42,305 nucleotides of DNA, from the NCBI GenBank assembly GCA_947630975.1, contig CANRJP010000012.1, positions 1-42,305 of the forward strand. The letters run 5' to 3'. How positions within the stretch are numbered: position 1 is the stretch's first letter; every line of letters starts with the position of its first letter. Origin of the DNA: an uncultured Clostridia bacterium. GTDB taxonomy: Bacteria > Bacillota > Clostridia > UMGS1883. The notes below the pieces were generated by a model. The model did no database searches and was not told the DNA's origin. It saw only the letters and a program-made list of their open reading frames with translations. Shown here piece by piece: positions 23,607 to 31,279 of the stretch. Made by a program: the position numbers and the translations under genes.

Positions 23607-25067
23607 TTATTCACCTCCCCCCGTCAGCGCTTCGCTTAGCGCGTTCGGGTCAAATTCCAAAATGTTGTGGATGTCCTCGGCGGGCACGTAGGGCGCCAGA
23701 TGCTGATGGAATGTCAGTTTGCCATCGATCAGATCGGTGACGGTGTTTTCCGATGCGTTGAATTCAATATATGCAGCCGCACATTTATCTGCGGAAACAT
23801 AGGAATTTCCACGAATGTTTTCGCTGTCAACGATGTTTTCAATCAGCCGGGTATTGGCGGGATCGTCTACCTTCTGAAAATATGTCAGGATGAAACTGTT
23901 CCCCCACCAGCTGAAGAACCGGCGGCAGCTGAACCATCTGTCCTTGGGGTCGGTGGTGGACGGATAGGCGGCGGAGTTGTTGCCCCATGTGCGCCAGCCG
24001 TTCATGTTGATGAACGTGGACACGCCGAAGCTGTTGACGGTGTTGCCCTGCGTCTGATCCAGCATTACTTCTGTGCCGTCGGCGAGAACGGTGCCGGTCA
24101 CACCGACCAGTTTGTTGGACGGGGACAGGTTGGGAACATCGTCATTGTTGGCGTCAAGATATGCCGTCAATGCTGCCATGACCGCAGACGCCCAGAAAAT
24201 CATGGAACCGGACTGAACGCAGGGCCACAGCGCCATGATGTGGGGGCTGGATATTCCTGCATCTTCCTTGGCGGTTTTGACGTCGGCGTATTTTGTGCAG
24301 CCCTCGGCGCTGCTGTCAATGTCAACAAACCCCTCACAGCGGAAATAACCGTTGATTTCCTCGCACTTGGCGGCCAGAACTATACCGACGTCGGGATCCT
24401 GCGACCAGCCGGGGGCGATAATCAGACCGGGGGTCATTCCGAAACGGGGATAAACCTGACGGAGTACCTCCAGTCCCTTTTCCTCATCGCCGCCGGAGGC
24501 GCCGATGATGTCCTTCGCCTCGACCTTGCCGGGATCGATGGACTTGGATTCAACTTGCAGCTTGCTCTCGCCGGCGACGGTGCCGTTTGCGAGAAGAGTG
24601 ATTACCAACTGACCGCCGTCATCGAAGGACAAAACGTAATCAGTTCCCTCTTGGTATGTTGTTTCGCCGCCCTCATTTTTAACGACAACGGTGTCGGGAA
24701 GAATGCCGGTTGTTTCTACAACTGCCTCCATGTTTACCACGTTGACGGTGGTGGCTTCGTTTTCCTTCTGGTGCGTTTTGGGGTCAAGGACATTCACAAA
24801 AATTACGGGTGCCACGCCTATCAGTTTAAAACTGGCGTACATGGATTGACACAGGGTGTAATTTTTGAAATCGTCGGAATAACCCAGCTGCGAAACTGCC
24901 TCCGCCCACGAATACGCGATCACCGGTTTGTTGGTGACGCCGTAGGGGTCGGCGGCCATGTTTACAGGTGCGGTGCCGAAAACGACCTGAAGACCGGCAG
25001 TCCCCAAAATCGGGGCTGTTACGCTGGTTTCCTGTTCCGATACGCGCACACCATGCTGATATGCCAT
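23607..25067 (-). CDS. Contractile tail sheath protein (486 aa)
   Basis: P2 FI-like sheath. YQHGVRVSEQETSVTAPILG, VIAYSWAEAVSQLGYSDDF and the C-terminal WFSCRRFFSWWGNSFILTYF and RGNSYVSADKCAAAYIEFN blocks are diagnostic. A variable insertion domain (about 115-180, VETTGILPDTVVVKNEGGE) faces outward in such sheaths. This gene defines the phage as a myovirus. Confidence 0.95.
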   Translation of the reverse strand: MAYQHGVRVSEQETSVTAPILGTAGLQVVFGTAPVNMAADPYGVTNKPVIAYSWAEAVSQLGYSDDFKNYTLCQSMYASFKLIGVAPVIFVNVLDPKTHQKENEATTVNVVNMEAVVETTGILPDTVVVKNEGGETTYQEGTDYVLSFDDGGQLVITLLANGTVAGESKLQVESKSIDPGKVEAKDIIGASGGDEEKGLEVLRQVYPRFGMTPGLIIAPGWSQDPDVGIVLAAKCEEINGYFRCEGFVDIDSSAEGCTKYADVKTAKEDAGISSPHIMALWPCVQSGSMIFWASAVMAALTAYLDANNDDVPNLSPSNKLVGVTGTVLADGTEVMLDQTQGNTVNSFGVSTFINMNGWRTWGNNSAAYPSTTDPKDRWFSCRRFFSWWGNSFILTYFQKVDDPANTRLIENIVDSENIRGNSYVSADKCAAAYIEFNASENTVTDLIDGKLTFHQHLAPYVPAEDIHNILEFDPNALSEALTGGGE

Positions 25068-25069
25068 TT

Positions 25070-25309
25070 TTAATTCTCTCCTTTCGGGGCGCTGTACGTC
25101 AGCGCCCGTTTATACAATGTGTAAATTGCCCCGTTATGGTTTTTTATCTGGATCATCGCCCGGGACAATTCCGAAATCGGTATGCACAGGCCGCCCAGAT
25201 ACGGGGCGTTTGATATTGCCGTCTGCAACGCTTCCGGGATTTCGTCGTAAACGGTGTTTTTTGCGGCCACACCGACTATTGTCGGGCCGACATAAATAAT
25301 TTTGTTCAT
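25070..25309 (-). CDS. Conserved small protein upstream of sheath (79 aa)
   Basis: NKIIYVGPTIVGVAAKNTVY and YLGGLCIPISELSRAMIQIK are recurrent in clostridial contractile-tail prophages, but no function is assigned. The position between the terminator-like protein and sheath suggests a tail-end or sheath-completion role. ATGA overlap upstream. Confidence 0.75.
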   Translation of the reverse strand: MNKIIYVGPTIVGVAAKNTVYDEIPEALQTAISNAPYLGGLCIPISELSRAMIQIKNHNGAIYTLYKRALTYSAPKGEN

Positions 25310-25773
25310 ACCAGTTCACTCCATTTGCGGCGTGTCGCCGGAAGATTGAACGCCATTTTTGCCGCTCCGAAAAAATAGGGGTAGCTTTCCTCGTCCTGCA
25401 ACGCCCATTCAAACGGATCAACAAATACGAATTGCCCGTCCAGCAAGGGGACTTCCTCGAAGTGATGTTGAATGGTTTCGAGGATTTCCAGCACCGCCCG
25501 GTGCCCTTGGTTTGACAGATCGTCGTCGAAGATGCCTACCAAAAGCACAACTTCTACTTTGTGGGGGTCAGTCTGGGTTGTGATGCCGCCCTCGGACAGT
25601 CGGACGATTATGTAAGGGAACGGGTCGTCATCTTCCTCGGACTTCCGCTTTGGCAAATTCTGAGCAAATACCGAAACCGGGGCGGTGTCCCCGCCGGGGG
25701 TCTTGTATACTCGCTCTTTGAACAGCTCTGCGAGTGCGGCCACCAATGCGTCTTGTAAAAATCTCGCTGTCAT
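25306..25773 (-). CDS. Tail terminator/completion protein (155 aa)
   Basis: The acidic product has DDDPFPYIIVRLSEGGITTQ, KVEVVLLVGIFDDDLSNQGH and DPFEWALQDEESYPYFFGAAKM, resembling tail terminator proteins of the gpU-fold type that cap the tube. It follows the gpZ-like gene with an ATGA overlap. The assignment rests on order and general pattern. Confidence 0.65.
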   Translation of the reverse strand: MTARFLQDALVAALAELFKERVYKTPGGDTAPVSVFAQNLPKRKSEEDDDPFPYIIVRLSEGGITTQTDPHKVEVVLLVGIFDDDLSNQGHRAVLEILETIQHHFEEVPLLDGQFVFVDPFEWALQDEESYPYFFGAAKMAFNLPATRRKWSELV

Positions 25774-26342
25774 TTTGATAAAACCCTCTCGATTTGCTGA
25801 TCGACATAGTGCTGATACAGCCGTTCAATCTCGTCTTTTAGGGGCGTTGATCTCAGACCCCGGCCCTCGTAGACCATTTCAAACTGTTTCGGCAGTGATG
25901 GGCCATGCGGTACACGCAGTGGAAAACGCTCTTTGCCCACTCTCTGGGCGGGCAGCCCGGCCACTCTGCCGCCGGTGGCGACGAAGGCCTTGATTCCACG
26001 GGAACCCACAAGTGCTTTCAATCCTGAACTGGTTAATACTTGTGCCTTTACACCGCTTTTCGGTTTTGTCATGTGAAATGCCGACAAAACCGGGGGCGCA
26101 CCCTTGACTTTGATCGTGGCAACCAGCTTCCCGACTGTGGCCTTTTCGATGTTCGCCGATGATTTGAAACCGCCGGCCTTGATGGTGTAGCGGCTTTGCG
26201 CCGCTTGCTGCAACTTCATTCTGGCCGAAACCGCCGTTTTGTTCACGGCGTCCCGGAGGGCTTTGCGGCCTTCACTTTTCATCGTGCCAAGCTTTTTTTC
26301 AATTTTTGCGAGATCGTTATGATTCCATTCGTATGTAATCAT
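25770..26342 (-). CDS. Minor tail protein Z-like neck/tail completion protein (190 aa)
   Basis: Matches the prophage minor tail protein Z family: KALRDAVNKTAVSARMKLQQ, YTIKAGGFKSSANIEKATV, FPLRVPHGPSLPKQFE. The protein is very basic, as usual. It sits between the head-closure and terminator genes and probably connects neck and tail. Confidence 0.85.
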   Translation of the reverse strand: MITYEWNHNDLAKIEKKLGTMKSEGRKALRDAVNKTAVSARMKLQQAAQSRYTIKAGGFKSSANIEKATVGKLVATIKVKGAPPVLSAFHMTKPKSGVKAQVLTSSGLKALVGSRGIKAFVATGGRVAGLPAQRVGKERFPLRVPHGPSLPKQFEMVYEGRGLRSTPLKDEIERLYQHYVDQQIERVLSK

Positions 26343-26647
26343 CGGGATCTGTTCGCCTCCAGCGTGATGGTATAAACGCCGCCCTCATCCGTGGCATCGA
26401 CAACGATGTATCTTCGCTTGTCCAGCATTAACAGCCGGTTCTGTGCGGGCAGTTCTCCGAACTCCTCCGCCTTGACGTAAATCAATATCTGGCGGGCGTA
26501 AATTCCGTCCATGTTGGATTTCATTTTCTTTTCCCGCTCAATGTGTTCCATGTCGTCGATCATGGCCGTCATTTCCACGCCGTCTATAACGTGGGTGTCG
26601 GCGAATTCATCCAGATTGAAAAACACGTTGTGAATGTCTTTCCGCAA
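26339..26647 (-). CDS. Head-tail joining/closure protein (about 102 aa)
   Basis: Resembles lambda FII/Gifsy-type head-tail attachment proteins: FFNLDEFADTHVIDGVEM and the ending RRYIVVDATDEGGVYTITLE. The start is unsettled: TTG 26647 has GAGG only a few bases away, while family-like sequence (EPEKLKFKEV) continues upstream in frame to an AGAGGAGG at about 26698 with no ATG, GTG or TTG behind it. It could be translationally coupled to the frameshifted gene before it. Overlaps the gpZ gene by four bases. Confidence 0.75.
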   Translation of the reverse strand: MRKDIHNVFFNLDEFADTHVIDGVEMTAMIDDMEHIEREKKMKSNMDGIYARQILIYVKAEEFGELPAQNRLLMLDKRRYIVVDATDEGGVYTITLEANRSR

Positions 26648-26661
26648 TACCTCTTTGAATT

Positions 26662-26951
26662 TTAATTTTTCGGGCTCCGTTTTGACCGCCTCCTCTGCGG
26701 GGTTTCGGGTATTCGCCCGATCATATCGTCTCCGGTCACCTCGCCACCCACGGCCTTTCCGGGCATACCGGGTTGGGCCGTGGCGGGAATAGCGGCCACG
26801 CGCACGGGCGGGTTATCCCCGCACCATGCGGCAGCGCCGTTTTTCACCAAGACGTCTGCTTTGCCGGCATCGTCGGTCGGCAGTTCGTCGCCGGGGTGTG
26901 AAATTCACGGTTTCCGAGTACCAGATAAATCTGGGCGATCAGGCGGCTCAT
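26662..26951 (-). pseudogene. Small connector-region protein with a frameshift
   Basis: ATG 26951 overlaps the DUF2190 stop and encodes MSRLIAQIYLVLGNREFH, then in this frame TPATNCRPTMPAKQTSW and a stop. The -1 frame continues the family-like part HPGDELPTDDAGKADVLVKN and runs to 26662. Clostridial phages carry a small protein reading ...YHPGDEL...LVKNGAA... as one frame. Two extra bases (CACACCCC instead of CACCCC, near 26900) restore one frame exactly. So it is a mutation, an assembly error, or much less likely programmed frameshifting, since no canonical heptamer is present. Confidence 0.7.
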
Positions 26952-27328
26952 ACCGCTTCGGAGGCGGCGGCTGCCTTGGCTGCGTTGGTGTTGATTTTCA
27001 CCAGAACGGTTTCATCCTCTGCGGCAGCTTCGGCGATTACGATGCCGATGGGCGCCTCTGTGCCTTCTTCTCCGGCCTTTTCCACGGCATCGTCCTTGAA
27101 TACGACCACGCTGCCCATTTCGATTTTCTCGCTTTTCTTCTTGGGCAGTGAGAAAACGCCTTCGATGTGCAGCGATCCGACCCCGTGGGGCGGGATTTCG
27201 GTGCCGGTTACACCGGCTAGGGAGCCGACCACCACAAAAGCGTTGGCGGGGATGGTTTCGTCGGTGCTGTTTGTGTAGTCTATATTTTCGCCACGCTGGT
27301 AATAGCTGGCCAGGGTTGTCTTTGCCAT
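26948..27328 (-). CDS. Capsid cement/decoration protein, DUF2190 (126 aa)
   Basis: Beta-rich protein with GENIDYTNSTDETIPANAFVV (in part), GVTGTEIPPHGVGSLHIEGVF and GSVVVFKDDAVE, matching DUF2190 proteins, which often follow the capsid gene and stabilise the shell. The last residues are Ala-rich (AAKAAAASEAV). Confidence 0.85.
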   Translation of the reverse strand: MAKTTLASYYQRGENIDYTNSTDETIPANAFVVVGSLAGVTGTEIPPHGVGSLHIEGVFSLPKKKSEKIEMGSVVVFKDDAVEKAGEEGTEAPIGIVIAEAAAEDETVLVKINTNAAKAAAASEAV

Positions 27329-27346
27329 TGCTTAATCCTCCTTTCG

Positions 27347-28885
27347 TTATTCGGCCTTGGGCAGTGTCACGCCGGTGTTTTTGGCTATGCCACGGAAGTC
27401 CCGGACGCTGATGCCCCAATCGAGATAAATATCCCAGACGAAGCCGAGGGTGCCGGGTGTCTCCATGCGGCGGACGGTCGGGGTTTCCTGGCCGTTGAGG
27501 TAATCGACCTGAATACCCCTTGCGCTGGTGGTGTCCGCAAACAGGAACCACGGGCACACACCGTCTCCGGCCAGCGCATTCAGCACGGGCGACTGTACGA
27601 CCTGAAGGGGATAGTTGAACAAGGGGTTGATGTCGTTGTTGCTGCTGCCGGTCACCTGCGCAGAATGGAAAATCACGGTGAGGTCAAATTCATAACTCAT
27701 GGGAACGACTAACGTCCGGGGGGTCATGTAAATTGCGTCGCCAAACTGATCTTTTTGCTGCTGCATCTTCAGGATGATTTCCTGAATGGATTTCTGACTG
27801 GGTGCGCTGCCTGTGCTGATCAGGTTGTTGTGCTTCTTGTCGAACAGGGGGGTGCCGTCGAAGATTGCCTTGTTGTCGAACAGCAGCTTGTAGACCTGCT
27901 TGTCGATGGTCTTCTTGGCGGCTGCCGCATACAGACCGGGCACCTCGGTCAAAAATCCGATGTCATCGTTGATGAACGCCTGGCGGGTCATGCTAAACTG
28001 CTTGCCGTATGTGTCCAGTTTGCGCTGAGGCAGTGCCTCGGTCCTGGGCATATCGGGCTTGAGCTCACCGTTTTCGGGAACAAGCAGGAAATCACCGATG
28101 CCGCCGATGACATATTCGTGATCCGCCGTGGTCTTGAAATCCTTCAAACTGCCCTTGGTGGTGATGGCCTGAAATGTGGTAGGCACCGCGTTGTACAGTT
28201 CGACAATACTTTTCCGGATCGTCTGATCCATAATGGCGGGGAATGCCGCAGTGGGATTATAGAACTGGCGGCACAATTCCCGATACAGATCATCGGGGTT
28301 CATCCGCAGCAGTTCGTTACTGTTGCGTCCCTCACGGGTCAGGCATTCGATGCCCAGATCCCGCAGGCTCATGTTTGCCAACTGGCGGGCGCCGTCAGAG
28401 ATGTTTTTGACTTGAACGCCGCTGCGGAACATCAAGGCGTCGGACGCGTCACGTCTGAAATCATCCTCGCCGTTGCCGGTAACTTTGACGCCGGTGTTGA
28501 TGGGGGCGTGGTTCTGACGCAGCTGGGTCAATATTGCCTTGCGGACATTGTCCAGACTGGCGCCGTTGGTTATGTACTGGTCGGGGCTGATGTCGAAATC
28601 GCGGCACATGGCGGTGATTTCGGCGATGCGGCTGCGCTCCACTTCAATGGCCCGGCGGGTATCTTCGCCGGTGCCGCTTTCGGCGGAATTGCCGTTCCCG
28701 GCAGGCGCGGAGGAGTTCTGCTGTTCCTCTGCGGCGACGGCGGCGTTCAGACTGTCGATTTCACGCTGCAAGGCGTTGAATTCGGTCTGTTCGTCATCGT
28801 TCAGGGAACGGTTCGCGCCCTTGGCAGCGTCCAGAATTTCCTGCTGGCGCTGGATGCGCTGCGCGAGTAACTGTTTGTTGTTCAT
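27347..28885 (-). CDS. Major capsid protein, Mu gpT-like with N-terminal scaffold-like domain (512 aa)
   Basis: HK97-fold capsid subunit. Residues about 1-75 form a coiled coil (RIQRQQEILDAAKGAN... LQREIDSLNAAV) that may act as the delta/scaffold domain and be removed by the protease. Residues about 200-512 match Mu-like gpT: IRKSIVELYNAVPTTFQAI, FGDAIYMTPRTLVVPMSYE, GTLGFVWDIYLDWGISVRD. ATG 28885 overlaps the protease stop (ATGA) and uses GGAGGT inside the protease end. Confidence 0.9.
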   Translation of the reverse strand: MNNKQLLAQRIQRQQEILDAAKGANRSLNDDEQTEFNALQREIDSLNAAVAAEEQQNSSAPAGNGNSAESGTGEDTRRAIEVERSRIAEITAMCRDFDISPDQYITNGASLDNVRKAILTQLRQNHAPINTGVKVTGNGEDDFRRDASDALMFRSGVQVKNISDGARQLANMSLRDLGIECLTREGRNSNELLRMNPDDLYRELCRQFYNPTAAFPAIMDQTIRKSIVELYNAVPTTFQAITTKGSLKDFKTTADHEYVIGGIGDFLLVPENGELKPDMPRTEALPQRKLDTYGKQFSMTRQAFINDDIGFLTEVPGLYAAAAKKTIDKQVYKLLFDNKAIFDGTPLFDKKHNNLISTGSAPSQKSIQEIILKMQQQKDQFGDAIYMTPRTLVVPMSYEFDLTVIFHSAQVTGSSNNDINPLFNYPLQVVQSPVLNALAGDGVCPWFLFADTTSARGIQVDYLNGQETPTVRRMETPGTLGFVWDIYLDWGISVRDFRGIAKNTGVTLPKAE

Positions 28886-29448
28886 GTTCTTATACCTCCA
28901 AATTTATTTTTGTTTATTTGAAGCTGAGCCTCAAAAATTTCCATTGACACGGGTTCGGTGCTCTCGGCCTCGCGGCCAACGCCCACCGTACCGTCAGCCG
29001 GTACACTGACTATGCTAATCTCGTAGGGCCACCACTTCCTTGCGATTTCAGCAGGGCCATTAAACCGGCCATCGGCGGAAACTTTCCCGGCCATAACTTC
29101 TTCAATGCTGTCAATTCGGTATCCTACGGAAACGCCTTTTAACGTGCCATTCAATACCTTTTGATAAATCAATTCCGACTGTTCATCGGTGTCAAACTCA
29201 ACTTCCGCGTAACCGCGATAGTTTTCAACCCATGCACGGATGACCTTACCGATTACCACGTCGCGGTCGTGATTGAATAGCAGAACACCCATGTCGTTTA
29301 ACCGGCTGAGATCGACCGCTCCGGGGCCGTGGTCTAATATCTCCCGTCCCCACCAGCGGTCATAGGGCTCTTCCGAGGAAAATGACAGGATAAACTTTCG
29401 CTCGTTGCCCTCGCCCTCCATCCGGGTCAGGCCGAGGGCGGTGAACAT
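28882..29448 (-). CDS. Prohead protease, HK97 family (188 aa)
   Basis: Processes capsid during maturation. MGVLLFNHDRDVVIGKV holds the family His and LNGTLKGVSVGYRID the catalytic Ser region (VSVGY). I start at ATG 29448, just after the portal stop; the frame stays open upstream to 29628 but that part lies inside the portal gene and has no family similarity. Confidence 0.85.
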   Translation of the reverse strand: MFTALGLTRMEGEGNERKFILSFSSEEPYDRWWGREILDHGPGAVDLSRLNDMGVLLFNHDRDVVIGKVIRAWVENYRGYAEVEFDTDEQSELIYQKVLNGTLKGVSVGYRIDSIEEVMAGKVSADGRFNGPAEIARKWWPYEISIVSVPADGTVGVGREAESTEPVSMEIFEAQLQINKNKFGGIRT

Positions 29449-29452
29449 TCGC

Positions 29453-31036
29453 TCAGTTGTCCCCGGTGCCGGCTTCGCCTTCGACGCCGCTGTCTGTGAT
29501 AACAGACTCCGCTGTCCCAGTGTCGGGAGCAGCTGTGCCGGTTTTGTATTGTTCGGGCTCGCCGTCGGTATATAATCCATCTTTTTGTCCAAGAATAACA
29601 CCTCCCAAGTCAACACCGTGTTTGTCACGGGCGTATTTTAAAACCTCGCAAATATCATCTATCTGCTTTTGCCAGTCGCTTCCGTTTTCGGCGGCTGACT
29701 GTTTGAACGTCTTTTGTCCGCTGGTCAATGCGACTCTCATGGCGTTAGCTTCTTTTGTCGGATCGATCCACGGTTTCGGCGGCTTGATGAACGAATGGCG
29801 AAAATACTTATCTTTATTCGTCCAAAAATCAGGAATGATTAACTTTCCGGCCAGCACGGCGGAAATCATAAATGTCTCATAAATTTCTGTCAGCACATCC
29901 GACAACAATTCATCTTCTTCCGCGTAGGTCATACCATCCTCTATCAGTGATTGCCGGGCGCTGGAATAATTCGTTTCACTCATGTCTCGGCTGGTTGCTT
30001 CGTAGGATAGGCCTTGTCCTGCGCCTATAATTCTGTGCTGTAGCTTCGTGTAGGCCGCTGCATCGGTGGCTTGACCTTGGGGATTTACCACCTGTATTTC
30101 ATCGCCCGCATTCATTTCCATCATCATTCCGGGGGCGATTGTCTTTCCGTCATAGGTTTGGCGCGGTCCTGTTGCGCCGACACCGCTTCGCCCGATGCCT
30201 GTGGTGGGGATCTGTTTTTTTATAAACACAGACAGGCAGGCTTCGATCCGCTGTTTTACGCTGACCGCCACCATGAATTCATTTATATCCCTGATGGGAT
30301 TGATAGTCTGGCTCATATCGGACATTTCCCGCAGCTGGGACGGACGCCGTTTACTGAAATAGAAAATAACGTCAGCGGCGTCAATGTAAATGGGCTCAGT
30401 GTTTGTCAAACCGTCATAATCATACTGTTTTATCCAGTATCCTACAGGGGCGTTATATGAATTGTACTCAATTCCGCCAATTACACGATTCTTTTTCTTT
30501 CGCGGAGTTAAGTGCGATGCGTCCAGCTCGTCAACTTCAAATATTTGCAATTTGAATGGCAGGACGCCGCCGGAGGTAAACCGCTTTACGAATAAAATTC
30601 CACCGTCTACCTTTTTGCGCCGAACCGCCATTCGCAGCATCTGGGTCAAACTTTGGGTGCCGGTTATGTCACAGTTGCGGCGTTGGCACCATGTTCGCCA
30701 TAGCGTTTCAATTTCGTTGTTCAGATCAGTATCCGGTGTCGCCGCCTGAAGAACCAGTCCCTTGCCGACTACATTCCGCACGAACGGGCCGATGATTGAA
30801 TTCATTATGTCGCTGTTGCGTTCAAGGTCTCGCGCCCGGGCCCGCACAATATCGCGGTCGTAACGGTCTGTATATTCCGCATTCTGATTTATTGCGTTCC
30901 AGTTATAACTTAGGCGGCCCCTGCTGCCGGCATCATAATTCCGCTGTTCTTCCAATACTTGACGCCATGCCTCACGCTTTGCGGCCTTTTCTGGACTGAT
31001 CCAGCCGATTAAATTATCCAGCCAATTCCGTTTCAT
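29453..31036 (-). CDS. Portal protein, lambda gpB family (527 aa)
   Basis: Dodecameric DNA gate at the capsid vertex. Lambda-family signatures are seen: YDAGSRGRLSYNWNAINQNA, ARARDLERNSDIMNSIIGPF, NVVGKGLVLQA, GLSYEATSRDMSETNYSSAR. Length is normal. GGGGAGG precedes the ATG eight bases ahead. The Thr/Gly-rich C-terminus is disordered. Confidence 0.93.
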   Translation of the reverse strand: MKRNWLDNLIGWISPEKAAKREAWRQVLEEQRNYDAGSRGRLSYNWNAINQNAEYTDRYDRDIVRARARDLERNSDIMNSIIGPFVRNVVGKGLVLQAATPDTDLNNEIETLWRTWCQRRNCDITGTQSLTQMLRMAVRRKKVDGGILFVKRFTSGGVLPFKLQIFEVDELDASHLTPRKKKNRVIGGIEYNSYNAPVGYWIKQYDYDGLTNTEPIYIDAADVIFYFSKRRPSQLREMSDMSQTINPIRDINEFMVAVSVKQRIEACLSVFIKKQIPTTGIGRSGVGATGPRQTYDGKTIAPGMMMEMNAGDEIQVVNPQGQATDAAAYTKLQHRIIGAGQGLSYEATSRDMSETNYSSARQSLIEDGMTYAEEDELLSDVLTEIYETFMISAVLAGKLIIPDFWTNKDKYFRHSFIKPPKPWIDPTKEANAMRVALTSGQKTFKQSAAENGSDWQKQIDDICEVLKYARDKHGVDLGGVILGQKDGLYTDGEPEQYKTGTAAPDTGTAESVITDSGVEGEAGTGDN

Positions 31037-31041
31037 GCCGT

Positions 31042-31266
31042 TTACCTCCCCTCAAAGAATGACACGTATGTATCTGAGAAAAGGTGTGAGTTGTCTTCAT
31101 CGGCGACCTGGGCCTGAAGATCATTCCTCATTTGGCGCAAAAGAGCCAAGTCTGCGCGTGTCAGAGAGCGGGAGCCGATTTTATACGACTGACCCCCTAT
31201 CAGTATTTTTTGTATTGCCGTATTTACTTCAGCCAACATCTGTTTGTTGTCGTAGTTTGCTATCAT
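31042..31266 (-). CDS. gpW-like/DUF6148 head-completion protein (74 aa)
   Basis: ANYDNKQMLAEVNTAIQKIL, GGQSYKIGSRSLTRADLALL and RQMRNDLQ match the small protein that lies between terminase and portal genes in lambda-head phages (gpW/DUF6148 type). ATG 31266 follows AGAGGG by eight bases; the TTG-type start further up is inside the terminase end. Confidence 0.8.
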   Translation of the reverse strand: MIANYDNKQMLAEVNTAIQKILIGGQSYKIGSRSLTRADLALLRQMRNDLQAQVADEDNSHLFSDTYVSFFEGR

Positions 31267-31279
31267 AGTTAATACCCTC

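Noticed and set aside
23667-25073. 468-codon open frame on the + strand opposite the sheath gene
   Set aside because: The sheath on the - strand is unmistakable; the opposite frame has no family features or ribosome binding site.
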